DNA of 13,690 bases from Rickettsiales bacterium (GTDB lineage Bacteria; Pseudomonadota; Alphaproteobacteria; Rickettsiales; UBA1997), in the NCBI GenBank assembly GCA_947496905.1, contig CANMEW010000029.1, forward strand, positions 1 through 13,690. Reading direction: 5' to 3'. Under the pieces are notes generated by a model. It saw only the letters and a program-made list of their open reading frames with translations, did no database searches and was not told the DNA's origin. Below, piece after piece: positions 6,933 to 13,690 of the stretch. Within the stretch, counting starts at the first letter, position 1, and every line of letters begins with the position of its first letter. The position numbers and the translations under genes are program-made.

Positions 6933-8708
6933 ATGTCGCAGGAAGCTAGGAAAATCAACTATTCAAGCACATTTTACCTTGGTAAAAGAATTACCAAAGA
7001 ATATGTAATTCCTCACTACAAAACTTTTTTAATTTCAGTTGCTCTGATGTTGGTGATTGCAGGAACTACCTCATTTCACGCTTGGCTAATCAAGCCAGCG
7101 CTTGATTCAGTCTTTGTCGACAAAAACAAAAACGCTCTGCTTTACATCCCAATCATCGTGTTGTTGGTAACGGTGGTGAAGGGATTCGCCACTTATTTCC
7201 AGCTTTTGACAATGAATGTTTTGTCGATGCGAATCATGTCCGACATGCGAGTTCGTCTTTATTCGCACCTCATTAAGTCAGACATTTCAAAGCTTCACAG
7301 CAAATCTTCGGGCGACATGATGGCCAGCGTTTTGAACGACATTGGTGGCGTTGTTGGTGTGATTAGCTCGGTAGTTAATGGATTTGTTAAACAATTTTTT
7401 ACCCTCGGATCGCTAATCATTGTGATGTTCTACCAAAGTCTAGAGCTTTCCCTAGTTGCCTTCATCGGCTTCCCCCTAGCGGCTTACCCAATTTACAAGC
7501 TTGGAAAAAAGTTGCGTGGCCTCTCTTTTAAAAACCAAGAAATCGCCGGAAAATTTAACTCTCAAATGAGTGACACTCTGCAATATTCTAAGTTGGTAAA
7601 GGCTTACCATTGCGAAGATTTTGAGGTGAGAAGGATGTCGGTAATCATCGAGAGTATTTTTAAAATGGGTAAAAAAATCTCACGCATTTCTCTCGTTGCA
7701 TCTCCCTTTGTTGAAAGCTTGGCGGGCATCGGCGTTGCTGGAGTAATCTGGTACGGTGGTCACCAAGTAATTACAGGGCAAACAACACCCGGCGCATTTT
7801 TTTCATTTTTTGCAGCGATGATGATGGCTTACAGACCATTGAAATCGATCTCCAGCATGAACTCAGGAATACAAATGGGTCTCGCTGCAGCGACTCGCCT
7901 CTACACTACTTTCGACGAAAAACAAACTGTGATTGACAAGCCAAATGCCGTCACGCTTACAGAAATCAAAGGCGACATTGAATTTGAAAATGTGAAATTT
8001 GGTTACGTTGAAGAAAAATTCGCGCTGAACAATGTTACATTCAGAGTTCCTGCCGGAAAAACTGTGGCGCTAGTTGGTCATTCTGGTGGCGGAAAATCTA
8101 CAATCATGAGCATGATTCTGCGTTTTTATGATCCGCAATTTGGCTCAATAAAGCTTGACGGTCACGACATTCGCGACCTCACCATCAAGTCAGTTCGCAG
8201 TGCGATGTCAGTGGTGAATCAAGAGGTGATGTTGTTTGACGACACGATTCTGGAAAATATTCGCTACGGCAAAGAAGACGCAACTGAAGAGGAAATTATT
8301 AGTGCGGCGAAAATGGCCGAGGCCGACTGCTTCATCCAAGAGCTTCCAGAAAAATACCACGCTCGAGTCGGACAAAATGGCATTCGTTTGTCAGGTGGAC
8401 AACGTCAGCGAATCGCGATTGCACGCGCCATTCTCTACAACGCGCCAATCCTACTTTTGGATGAGGCGACTTCTTCTCTCGATCCAATTTCAGAAAAATT
8501 AATTAAAGATGCTTTGGCAAAATTGATGAAAGGTAGAACAAGCTTGGTCATTGCGCACCGCCTTTCGACGGTAATTCATGCCAGTAAAATTATTGTGATT
8601 TCGAATGGAGAAGTGGTGGAGGAGGGTACCCACCAAGAGCTTTTGGAGAAAAACGGGGCTTACGCTAATTTGTATTTGAAGCAGTTTGAAATCACTAAAG
8701 ATGAATGA
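6933..8708 (+). CDS. msbA: MsbA-type ABC exporter (probable lipid A flippase)
   Basis: A fused permease–ATPase half-transporter of the MsbA type, 591 residues from the ATG chosen here. Six membrane segments lie at about 29-53, 68-94, 150-167, 172-190, 261-280 and 286-300. The ATPase domain (about 350-591) has Walker A GHSGGGKST (382-390), a Q-loop glutamine near 430, signature LSGGQ (486-490), Walker B ILLLDEA (506-512) and the H-loop histidine near 542, so it should be active as a homodimer. The family moves lipid A core or other lipids from the inner to the outer leaflet of the inner membrane. The frame extends upstream to a GTG at 6879, adding 18 basic residues; the ATG at 6933 gives the family-like start. 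ccmC follows with a 4-nt overlap. The exact lipid or drug substrate cannot be read from sequence. Confidence 0.85.
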   Translation: MSQEARKINYSSTFYLGKRITKEYVIPHYKTFLISVALMLVIAGTTSFHAWLIKPALDSVFVDKNKNALLYIPIIVLLVTVVKGFATYFQLLTMNVLSMRIMSDMRVRLYSHLIKSDISKLHSKSSGDMMASVLNDIGGVVGVISSVVNGFVKQFFTLGSLIIVMFYQSLELSLVAFIGFPLAAYPIYKLGKKLRGLSFKNQEIAGKFNSQMSDTLQYSKLVKAYHCEDFEVRRMSVIIESIFKMGKKISRISLVASPFVESLAGIGVAGVIWYGGHQVITGQTTPGAFFSFFAAMMMAYRPLKSISSMNSGIQMGLAAATRLYTTFDEKQTVIDKPNAVTLTEIKGDIEFENVKFGYVEEKFALNNVTFRVPAGKTVALVGHSGGGKSTIMSMILRFYDPQFGSIKLDGHDIRDLTIKSVRSAMSVVNQEVMLFDDTILENIRYGKEDATEEEIISAAKMAEADCFIQELPEKYHARVGQNGIRLSGGQRQRIAIARAILYNAPILLLDEATSSLDPISEKLIKDALAKLMKGRTSLVIAHRLSTVIHASKIIVISNGEVVEEGTHQELLEKNGAYANLYLKQFEITKDE

Positions 8709-9424
8709 TGCTGAAACTTTTTAGACTCCAAAATTTTGAAAAAAATTTCCGCTTTTTCTGTCCATTCGCACTTGCCTGTTTTGCAATTTTCTTAAGTCTG
8801 GCAATTCCAGCAATCATCAATTCGCCGATCGATTACCAACAAGGTAATGCCGTGAAGATCATGTATGTGCATGTGCCGGCGGCGTGGATGTCTCTTTTAA
8901 TCTACAGCTTGATGGCGATTTTTAACATCTCCGGATTCATCTGGAAGAATCCGTTTTTTTACCTCATTTCAAAGTCAATTGCGCCAATCGGATGCGTCTT
9001 TACTTTTGTTACTCTCATCACGGGAAGTATTTGGGGGAAACCTATCTGGGGCACTTGGTGGGTTTGGGACGCGCGTCTAACTTCGGTGCTGATTTTATTT
9101 TTTTTGTATCTCGGCTACATCATTTTGCTCGACTCGTTTGATGACAGAGCGAAGGGTGAAAAAATCGCGGCAATAATTTCAATTGTTGGCTTCATCAATG
9201 TGCCAATCGTGAAATTTTCAGTGGATTACTGGAACTCACTTCATCAGCCCGCAAGCATTCTGCGTTCTGGTGGCATTGCCATTCATCCTGCAATGCTTTA
9301 CCCGCTTTTATTGATGTTCGGAGTTTATTTTTCTTACTTTGTTTTTCTTTCCCTTCTGCGTGTGCGGAGTGATTTGATGGTCCGTGGGAATAGACGTGAT
9401 TTGACTGGAAATGCTAATTTCTAA
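8705..9424 (+). CDS. ccmC: Heme exporter / heme-handling protein CcmC
   Basis: A 239-residue, six-helix membrane protein (segments about 18-37, 55-77, 85-108, 124-142, 154-172, 196-218) of the CcmC family. The periplasmic tryptophan-rich motif WGTWWVWDARLTS is at 115-127. The two conserved heme-contacting histidines are present: His56 in HVPAAWMS and His180 in SLHQPAS. CcmC loads heme onto the chaperone CcmE in system I cytochrome c maturation. The usual partners ccmA, ccmB and ccmE are not in this window, implying a scattered ccm set as in reduced alphaproteobacterial genomes. The start overlaps the end of the ABC exporter gene (ATGA at 8705-8708); a second ATG follows directly. The overlap predicts translational coupling to msbA, although the upstream ATPase is not CcmA. 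Confidence 0.96.
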   Translation: MMLKLFRLQNFEKNFRFFCPFALACFAIFLSLAIPAIINSPIDYQQGNAVKIMYVHVPAAWMSLLIYSLMAIFNISGFIWKNPFFYLISKSIAPIGCVFTFVTLITGSIWGKPIWGTWWVWDARLTSVLILFFLYLGYIILLDSFDDRAKGEKIAAIISIVGFINVPIVKFSVDYWNSLHQPASILRSGGIAIHPAMLYPLLLMFGVYFSYFVFLSLLRVRSDLMVRGNRRDLTGNANF

Positions 9425-9437
9425 AAATCTTAAATTT

Positions 9438-9473
9438 ATTGCGGAGGCGCCAATTCATTTGGCGCGGAGCAAT
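9438..9473 (+). terminator. GC-rich stem-loop after ccmC
   Basis: Thirteen bases past the ccmC stop lies a perfect 7-bp stem (GCGCCAA, loop TTCAT, TTGGCGC) flanked by a second stem (ATTGC with GCAAT) across a small GGAG/GGA internal loop. No run of T follows, so this is not a classical intrinsic terminator. It may stabilise the mRNA 3' end or belong to the adjacent palindromic element. Confidence 0.45.
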
Positions 9474-9484
9474 TTGATCGGCAC

Positions 9485-9771
9485 CAATTTTAAACCCAGA
9501 TCCGTCATTAGACTTCGAGAAAAATTTCGCTAAGCGTGAGCAGCTAGAAGGGAATTTTGTGAACCGAACCGTAAGCGTACCTTAGGTACGTGCGGAACGC
9601 GGAAGTGCAAAATTCCCTTCTAGCTGCCGCGGTTAGTAGAAATTTTGCCGAAGAGCAATTTGCATGAAAATGTTCCGGTTTCAAAAATGGTTTCAAAGCG
9701 CACAGGACTTATTCCAAAGCAAAACAAATTCGATCTAATGACGGATCTGGGTTAAACGGAGTTTAAAATTG
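9485..9771. repeat. Long imperfect palindrome, MITE-like or palindromic intergenic element
   Basis: Nested inverted repeats fold most of this non-coding stretch on itself. The outer arms, 9493-9512 and 9734-9753, are perfect 20-nt complements containing CCAGATCCGTCATTAG. The inner arms, 9540-9559 and 9608-9627, are perfect 20-nt complements containing CTAGAAGGGAATTTTG. Between outer and inner arms the sides also pair imperfectly (9513-9539 with 9628-9653). The apex holds a smaller palindrome, CGTACC TTA GGTACG (9577-9591). The right side carries about 80 extra unpaired bases (9654-9733), and 10 extra bases interrupt the outermost TAAA pairing. The layout resembles a miniature inverted-repeat element or a rickettsial-type palindromic element; no transposase or credible reading frame is inside. 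It separates the convergent ccmC and tRNA-Arg genes, so a transcript from either side would form a long hairpin that could end transcription. Confidence 0.85.
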
Positions 9772-9777
9772 ATTGAA

Positions 9778-9854
9778 TGGTGAGCCCGAGACGATTCGAA
9801 CGTCCGACCCACAGCTTAGAAGGCTGTTGCTCTATCCAACTGAGCTACGGGCTC
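9778..9854 (-). tRNA. tRNA-Arg (anticodon UCU)
   Basis: Read on the minus strand, this 77-nt sequence folds as a full cloverleaf. The acceptor stem GAGCCCG pairs with CGGGCTC, the D stem is GCTC/GAGC, the anticodon stem ACAGC/GCTGT encloses loop CTTCTAA with anticodon TCT, and the T stem GGACG/CGTCT encloses TTCGAAT. The discriminator base is A, and the CCA end is encoded (9778-9780). It decodes AGA (and AGG by wobble) and is a substrate for ArgS encoded in the same window. It is convergent with ccmC and divergent from the mrpF-like gene. Confidence 0.97.
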
Positions 9855-9996
9855 GCAAGTAATTGATTTTCTGAGGAAGTTTTGATGTGGAAAAAATCAG
9901 AAGGGGCGCGATTTCTAAAGTCGCGTCATCAAAAATCAATCACGTTAAATTCTTTACGCCGCACGGGCGGCACCACATCAATCAGATTCGGTAAAG
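9855..9996. other. Divergent intergenic region between tRNA-Arg and the mrpF-like gene
   Basis: This stretch should hold the promoters for the tRNA (minus) and the mrpFG genes (plus), but no clear -35/-10 pair stands out on either strand. A short hairpin (CGCGA, 9-nt loop, TCGCG) lies at about 9907-9925. AATTGATTTT near 9861 has a near-complement around 9931-9940. The diverged repeat copy at 9953-9976 is listed separately. Confidence 0.5.
9953..9976 (-). repeat. Diverged inverted copy of the left-end 49-bp repeat core
   Basis: TTTACGCCGCACGGGCGGC followed by ACCAC closely matches the reverse complement of the hairpin core of the tandem repeat at 4-126. It differs by one base in the loop region and by two missing bases plus a substitution at the end. 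The hairpin is weakened compared with the tandem copies. It lies just upstream of the mrpF-like gene and suggests the unit is a dispersed family in this genome. Confidence 0.6.
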
Positions 9997-10239
9997 ATGC
10001 CAAACCTCATTTCTTTTTTTCTTATTATTTCGATTGCGATCATCGCCATCAGATTTTTTAGTGCGCACAATTCTTACGAAAAAATTCTGAGTTTTTACTT
10101 CATTTTCACCAACATCATTATTCTGATTTTAATCAACTCAGTAGCCAATTTTGACGGGATTCTAGACATCATCATCATCTTATTCTTACTGAAGCTCGTT
10201 GCGGTTTTATTTCTACTTTTTAACCGAAAAAAAATATGA
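9997..10239 (+). CDS. mnhF: MrpF/MnhF-like cation antiporter subunit
   Basis: An 80-residue, strongly hydrophobic protein with three membrane segments (about 4-20, 32-50, 56-76). Its size and topology match MrpF, as do the central stretch YEKILSFYFIFTN (where the family has a loop leading into helix 2) and the aspartate near the start of helix 3 (Asp57 in GILDIII). MrpF is a small subunit of the multisubunit Mrp/Mnh Na+(or K+)/H+ antiporter in the inner membrane. Sequence similarity is loose: the Arg-Gly-Pro motif usual in the loop is not kept. The assignment is strengthened by the overlapping mrpG-like gene next to it. The large ion-translocating subunits (A, D) and E are not here. Confidence is moderate. 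Confidence 0.7.
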   Translation: MPNLISFFLIISIAIIAIRFFSAHNSYEKILSFYFIFTNIIILILINSVANFDGILDIIIILFLLKLVAVLFLLFNRKKI

Positions 10240-10544
10240 GCTTCATTTCTCTGTTAATCTCGCTCTCAGCAGCCTTGCTTCTTCTTGTAGCGGCAATTTC
10301 TTTTTTAAGATCAAAAGACGTTTTCATCATGGCGCAAACCGTGATGATTACTAATTTTTACATCATTCCGCTACTGCTAGTTGGAATAGCGATTGACCGC
10401 TTTTCCCTCACCTCTTTCTCCAAAATTATCGCCGTAATCTTGCTAAATTTGGTGGTTACAATCTTGCTTTGTCACGCCACTTTGCGACGCGCGATGATCA
10501 ATAAAATTACTCCAGACGCAGAAGAAAAATTCCCACTCCTCTAA
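10236..10544 (+). CDS. mnhG: MrpG/MnhG-like cation antiporter subunit
   Basis: A 102-residue membrane protein with three hydrophobic segments (about 4-24, 37-54, 62-80) and a short charged tail. The loop after helix 1, FLRSKDVFIMAQTV, is a degenerate version of the MrpG pattern in which an Arg and Asp precede the 'HA' segment. The end of helix 3, CHATLRRAM (79-87), corresponds to the family's His/Arg-Ala end. It overlaps the upstream gene by 4 nt (ATGA), the usual F–G arrangement of mrp operons, which supports the call. MrpG is one of the small subunits needed for assembly and activity of the Mrp antiporter. A hairpin follows directly after the stop codon. Confidence 0.7.
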   Translation: MSFISLLISLSAALLLLVAAISFLRSKDVFIMAQTVMITNFYIIPLLLVGIAIDRFSLTSFSKIIAVILLNLVVTILLCHATLRRAMINKITPDAEEKFPLL

Positions 10545-10599
10545 AACCCGTTCCTGAGTCCCTAAATGCCAATCCGCAGCGAGACTCAAGGACGGTTTT
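10543..10599 (+). terminator. Hairpin between mnhG-like gene and virD4
   Basis: The sequence around the mnhG stop (AAAACCCGTTCCTGAGTC, 10543-10560) is largely complementary to GACTCAAGGACGGTTTT (10583-10599), with a loop of about 22 nt. The 3' arm ends in TTTT and is then followed by A rather than more T. It could be a weak intrinsic terminator or attenuator separating mrpFG from virD4. The symmetric A/T ends would let it work in either direction. Confidence 0.5.
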
Positions 10600-10612
10600 A
10601 AAAAAATAATTA

Positions 10613-12496
10613 ATGGCAGCTTCAATTAACGACAATCCAGCGCTAAGACATTTTCGAAATTTTGTCATCATTACCACGGCAATAATTTTCGTTCTTGCGC
10701 TTTGTTTTTATGTCACCGGAACCCTTGTGATCGTCATCATCAATGGCAAATGGGACATCATCAAAGCCTATTCCAAGCTTCCACTCGACAAGCAGTTCAT
10801 CTACCTGTTCAAAACCCTGATCGCTTACTGGAAATTTTATTTCATTAATTCGGACAAACTCACCTCGTCTAGTTACAATGGCTTCACGATAAAACTTTGG
10901 CTAACCAGCCTTTTGCCCTACAGCCTCTTGATGCTTTTTACTTGGACATTCCGAGCGCCATTAATGGATTGGAGGCCATTCAAAAAACCGGAATCAATTC
11001 ACGGTGACGCTCATTGGGCGACAATGTCCGACGTTAAAAAAATGGGTTTGCGTTCCAAGCAAGGTCTGCTTTTGGGAACCTACAACAAGAAACTTCTAAT
11101 CGCTGATGGCTACCAACACGTCTTGTTATTTGCGCCAACAGGTTCTGGTAAAGGTGTGGGCTTCGTAATTCCGAATCTGCTTTTCTGGAGAGATTCAGTA
11201 ATTGTTCACGACATCAAGTTAGAGAACTACGAACTCACTTCCGGCTGGAGAAGAAAGCATCTCAAGCAAAAAGTTTTTCTGTGGAATCCGGCAGACCCTG
11301 ACGGCATTTCCCATTGCTACAACCCAATGGATTGGATCAGTAAGAAGCCGGGGAAAATGGTCGATGACGTGCAAAAAATTTGTAACTTCCTTTTGCCGCA
11401 ACAGGAATTTTGGCAAAACGAAGCTCGTGCACTTTTGACTGGCATCATGCTTTACCTTGTTGCCGCTGAAGACAAGCCAGCAACTTTGGGTGAAGTAGTG
11501 CGCACTCTGCGCAACGACGATGTAGTCTACAATTTGGCGGTAGTTCTCGACACAATGGGTAAAAAAATTCACCCAGTGTCCTACATGAACATCGCCTCTT
11601 ATTTGCAAAAGCCCGACAAAGAGCGCGGCTCCGTCACCTCAACTGCGAACTCTGCTCTTGAGCTTTGGGCAAACCCTCTAATCGACACCACAACTGCCAC
11701 CAGCGATTTCAACTTGCATGAATTTAAAATTATCCCGCACACCGCTTACATTGGCCTAACTCCTGACAACATCAGTCGTCTCAAGCCGCTGATGAACATG
11801 TTCTACCAACAAGCCGCGGCCTTCTTCACTGCAAAAATGCCACAGCCTCATGAAAAATATGGTGTGCTGATGATGATGGATGAATTTCCAACCTTGGGAA
11901 AAATGGAGCAATTTTTGGCGGGCATCGCTTATTTTCGTGGTTACCGCGTGCGTTTATTTTTGATCATCCAAGACACCGAGCAGCTGAAGGGAATCTACGA
12001 GGAAAGTGGAATGAACTCATTTTTATCAAACTCGACTTTCCGCATCACTTTCGCTGCTAACAACACCTCAACGGCGAATTTGATCTCACAACTTCTCGGC
12101 AACAAAACCGCGACTCAAATTTCTTACAACAAGCCAAAATATCTCGATCTCAATCCCGGTGCACGTTCCTTGCACCTTTCCGATGTTCAGCGTGCGCTGC
12201 TTCTACCACAAGAAGTAATCCAAATGCCGCGCGAGGAACAAATTATTCTGATCGAGTCTCAGCCGCCAATTAAATCAAAAAAAATCATCTATTTCAAAGA
12301 TAAATTCTTCACCTCAAAGCTCTGGCCAAAAACTAAAATTCCGAAGCAATTGCCAAACATGCCGAAATACAGCAGAAAAGGTGACAAGCCTGAAGAGGAA
12401 GTCAAAACTGATGCCAATGCCTCAACATCTGGCTCAACTGGTGAATCTGGTGCAAGTGGTGATGCCAATGCCGGAACAACAACAATTGAAGGGTAG
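10613..12496 (+). CDS. virD4: Type IV secretion coupling ATPase VirD4
   Basis: A 627-residue VirD4/TraG-family coupling protein, the inner-membrane ATPase that recruits substrates to a type IV secretion channel. Two N-terminal membrane segments (about 17-44 and 94-112) flank a roughly 50-residue periplasmic part. Next come SIHGDAHWAT (128-137), Walker A APTGSGKGVG (174-183, Lys180) and Walker B MMMDEFPTLG (420-429, Asp423/Glu424). QDTEQLKGIYEE (453-464) lies in the C-terminal half of the motor. Family size is about 590-650. The last 35 residues are a Ser/Thr/Gly/Ala-rich, probably disordered tail with the tetrapeptide DANA twice. No virB gene is adjacent in the window. In Rickettsiales the T4SS (rvh) is split over several loci, and virD4 there usually sits with virB8-virB11, so its apparent isolation here is notable. 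gltX starts 2 nt after its stop. Confidence 0.95.
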   Translation: MAASINDNPALRHFRNFVIITTAIIFVLALCFYVTGTLVIVIINGKWDIIKAYSKLPLDKQFIYLFKTLIAYWKFYFINSDKLTSSSYNGFTIKLWLTSLLPYSLLMLFTWTFRAPLMDWRPFKKPESIHGDAHWATMSDVKKMGLRSKQGLLLGTYNKKLLIADGYQHVLLFAPTGSGKGVGFVIPNLLFWRDSVIVHDIKLENYELTSGWRRKHLKQKVFLWNPADPDGISHCYNPMDWISKKPGKMVDDVQKICNFLLPQQEFWQNEARALLTGIMLYLVAAEDKPATLGEVVRTLRNDDVVYNLAVVLDTMGKKIHPVSYMNIASYLQKPDKERGSVTSTANSALELWANPLIDTTTATSDFNLHEFKIIPHTAYIGLTPDNISRLKPLMNMFYQQAAAFFTAKMPQPHEKYGVLMMMDEFPTLGKMEQFLAGIAYFRGYRVRLFLIIQDTEQLKGIYEESGMNSFLSNSTFRITFAANNTSTANLISQLLGNKTATQISYNKPKYLDLNPGARSLHLSDVQRALLLPQEVIQMPREEQIILIESQPPIKSKKIIYFKDKFFTSKLWPKTKIPKQLPNMPKYSRKGDKPEEEVKTDANASTSGSTGESGASGDANAGTTTIEG

Positions 12497-12498
12497 GC

Positions 12499-13690
12499 AT
12501 GAATGTAGTAACTCGTTTCGCTCCTTCGCCAACCGGATATTTACACATTGGTGGAGCACGTACCGCTTTGTTCAATTACCTTTTTTCCAAAAACAAAAAT
12601 GGAAAATTTTTGCTTCGAATTGAAGACACTGACGAAAAAAGATCTACCGCAGAAGCAATCGATGCAATTTTACAAGGTCTTGATTGGCTTGGTTTGAAGC
12701 CAGATGAAAATTTTATTTTGCAGTCAAAAAATTTAGCTCGGCACAAGGAAGTCGCACAAAAACTTTTGGAAAAAAATCAGGCTTATTTGTGCTACACTTC
12801 AGCTGAGGAGTTAGACGAGTTGCGTCAGGCGGCGGAAAAAAAAGGAGAAGTTTTTCGTTTTAAAAGTCCGTGGCGCGACAAAATTAATTCTCAAAGTTCC
12901 GGTGCAAAACCGGTGATTAGAATCAAGGCGCCGCTTGAGGGTGAGACCATAATTCGCGATTTCGTCCAAGGTGAAATTCGCGTAAAAAATTCTGAGTTGG
13001 ACGATCTAGTGATGCTGCGTTCAGACGGCACTCCGACCTACATGCTCGCTGTTGTGGCGGATGATCACGACATGGATATCACTCACGTAATTCGTGGCGA
13101 CGACCATCTCACCAACGCCTTCAGGCAAAAAATAATCTACGAAGCGATGGATTGGAAAGTGCCGGAATTCGCGCATATTCCGCTGATTCACGGACATGAT
13201 GGTGCAAAAATGTCGAAGCGTCACGGTGCAACTTCGGTAATCGAATACCAGCAAATGGGCTATTTGCCTGAGGCGATGCGAAATTATTTACTACGCCTTG
13301 GCTGGTCGCATGGTGACAGCGAAATTATTTCTGATGCGGAGGCGATCGAATGGTTCTCGCTAGAAAAGGTCGGAAAATCTCCTTCGCGCTTCGATTTTGC
13401 TAAGCTGAATTCGGTGAATAAACATTACATCAAAGGGAAGGGCGACGAGGAGCTTCTTGGTTTGGTCGAAAAATTTTTTGAGAAAAAAATTTCCGAAGGC
13501 GAGCGAGAAAAAATTTTGCGAGCTTTCAAATTTTTGAAAGACAAGCCAAGCACTTTGAATGAGTTGGCAGAAGCGGCGAGCGTTTACCTTGAAGGTCATC
13601 GCAGAATTTTTGATGAAGAAGCAAAAAAAATTCTCAGCGAAAAAAAATCTTTAATTGTCGATCTGCAAAAAGTTTTTGCGAACATGTCCG
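12499..13690 (+). CDS. gltX: Glutamyl-tRNA synthetase, 3' end beyond the window
   Basis: The first 397 codons of a class-Ic aminoacyl-tRNA synthetase are present; the frame is still open at the right edge (typical total about 470). It begins MNVVTRFAPSPTGYLHIGGART with the HIGH-type motif HIGG at 16-19. It has RIEDTD, YMLAVVADDHDMDITHVIRGDDHL (glutamate/tRNA-acceptor region) and KMSKR at 237-241 followed by HGATS. Bacterial GltX charges tRNA-Glu. In bacteria lacking GlnRS, which includes most alphaproteobacteria, it or a second GltX also mischarges tRNA-Gln for GatCAB amidation. Whether this is GltX1 or GltX2 cannot be told here. The start follows the virD4 stop by 2 nt, with a modest GAAGGG ribosome-binding motif inside the end of virD4, so the two are probably co-transcribed. 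Confidence 0.97.
   Translation, partial: MNVVTRFAPSPTGYLHIGGARTALFNYLFSKNKNGKFLLRIEDTDEKRSTAEAIDAILQGLDWLGLKPDENFILQSKNLARHKEVAQKLLEKNQAYLCYTSAEELDELRQAAEKKGEVFRFKSPWRDKINSQSSGAKPVIRIKAPLEGETIIRDFVQGEIRVKNSELDDLVMLRSDGTPTYMLAVVADDHDMDITHVIRGDDHLTNAFRQKIIYEAMDWKVPEFAHIPLIHGHDGAKMSKRHGATSVIEYQQMGYLPEAMRNYLLRLGWSHGDSEIISDAEAIEWFSLEKVGKSPSRFDFAKLNSVNKHYIKGKGDEELLGLVEKFFEKKISEGEREKILRAFKFLKDKPSTLNELAEAASVYLEGHRRIFDEEAKKILSEKKSLIVDLQKVFANMS

Noticed and set aside
9478..9585. Open frame through the left arm of the palindrome (includes NFAKREQLEGNF)
   Set aside because: About 35 codons with no ATG/GTG/TTG start in a suitable place and ending at the apex palindrome; the frame follows from the repeat arm. 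It could be a relic of a repeat-encoded peptide but is not supportable as a gene.
12381..12623. 80-codon plus-strand frame across the virD4–gltX junction
   Set aside because: It overlaps the well-supported ends of both genes in another frame and shows no recognisable protein character; it is a shadow frame.

Overview
The window looks like a piece of a host-associated alphaproteobacterial chromosome, most likely Rickettsiales or a similar intracellular lineage. The grounds are a COQ9-family protein next to an alphaproteobacterial-type ArgD, the argS–SPOR gene pair common in Alphaproteobacteria, a VirD4 coupling protein of the type found in the scattered rickettsial type IV secretion system, Mrp-like antiporter subunits split from the rest of their complex, AT-rich sequence, and almost no Shine-Dalgarno motifs. 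The order-level placement is inference from gene content and protein style, not from a database search.

Layout from left to right. Positions 4-126 hold a 49-bp GC-rich tandem repeat that ends against the stop codon of coq9 (minus strand). coq9 is divergent from an argD–uvrB pair on the plus strand. Convergent to uvrB is a minus-strand operon, argS – SPOR-domain protein – tiny LptM/YifL-like lipoprotein. Divergent from argS is a plus-strand pair, an MsbA-type ABC exporter and ccmC (cytochrome c maturation), overlapping by 4 nt. The 9425-9996 region has no protein gene. It contains a GC-rich stem-loop, a long imperfect palindrome of about 287 bp, a tRNA-Arg(UCU) on the minus strand with encoded CCA, and a short inverted copy of the repeat seen at the left end. 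Then come two overlapping small membrane genes resembling mrpF/mnhF and mrpG/mnhG, a hairpin, virD4, and gltX, which runs off the right edge.

The genes are mostly housekeeping: ubiquinone synthesis (coq9), amino-acid and possibly diaminopimelate synthesis (argD), nucleotide excision repair (uvrB), translation (argS, tRNA-Arg, gltX), envelope functions (SPOR protein, lipoprotein, MsbA), cytochrome c assembly (ccmC), ion homeostasis (mrpFG-like) and type IV secretion (virD4). Several neighbours are packed tightly enough to suggest co-transcription: argD/uvrB 1 nt apart, argS/SPOR sharing 1 nt, msbA/ccmC and mrpF/mrpG each sharing 4 nt, virD4/gltX 2 nt apart.

I found no convincing previously undescribed protein system. 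The least explained content is non-coding: the palindromic element at 9485-9771, and the 49-bp repeat family, whose unit can form two mutually exclusive hairpins and has a diverged copy about 10 kb away.
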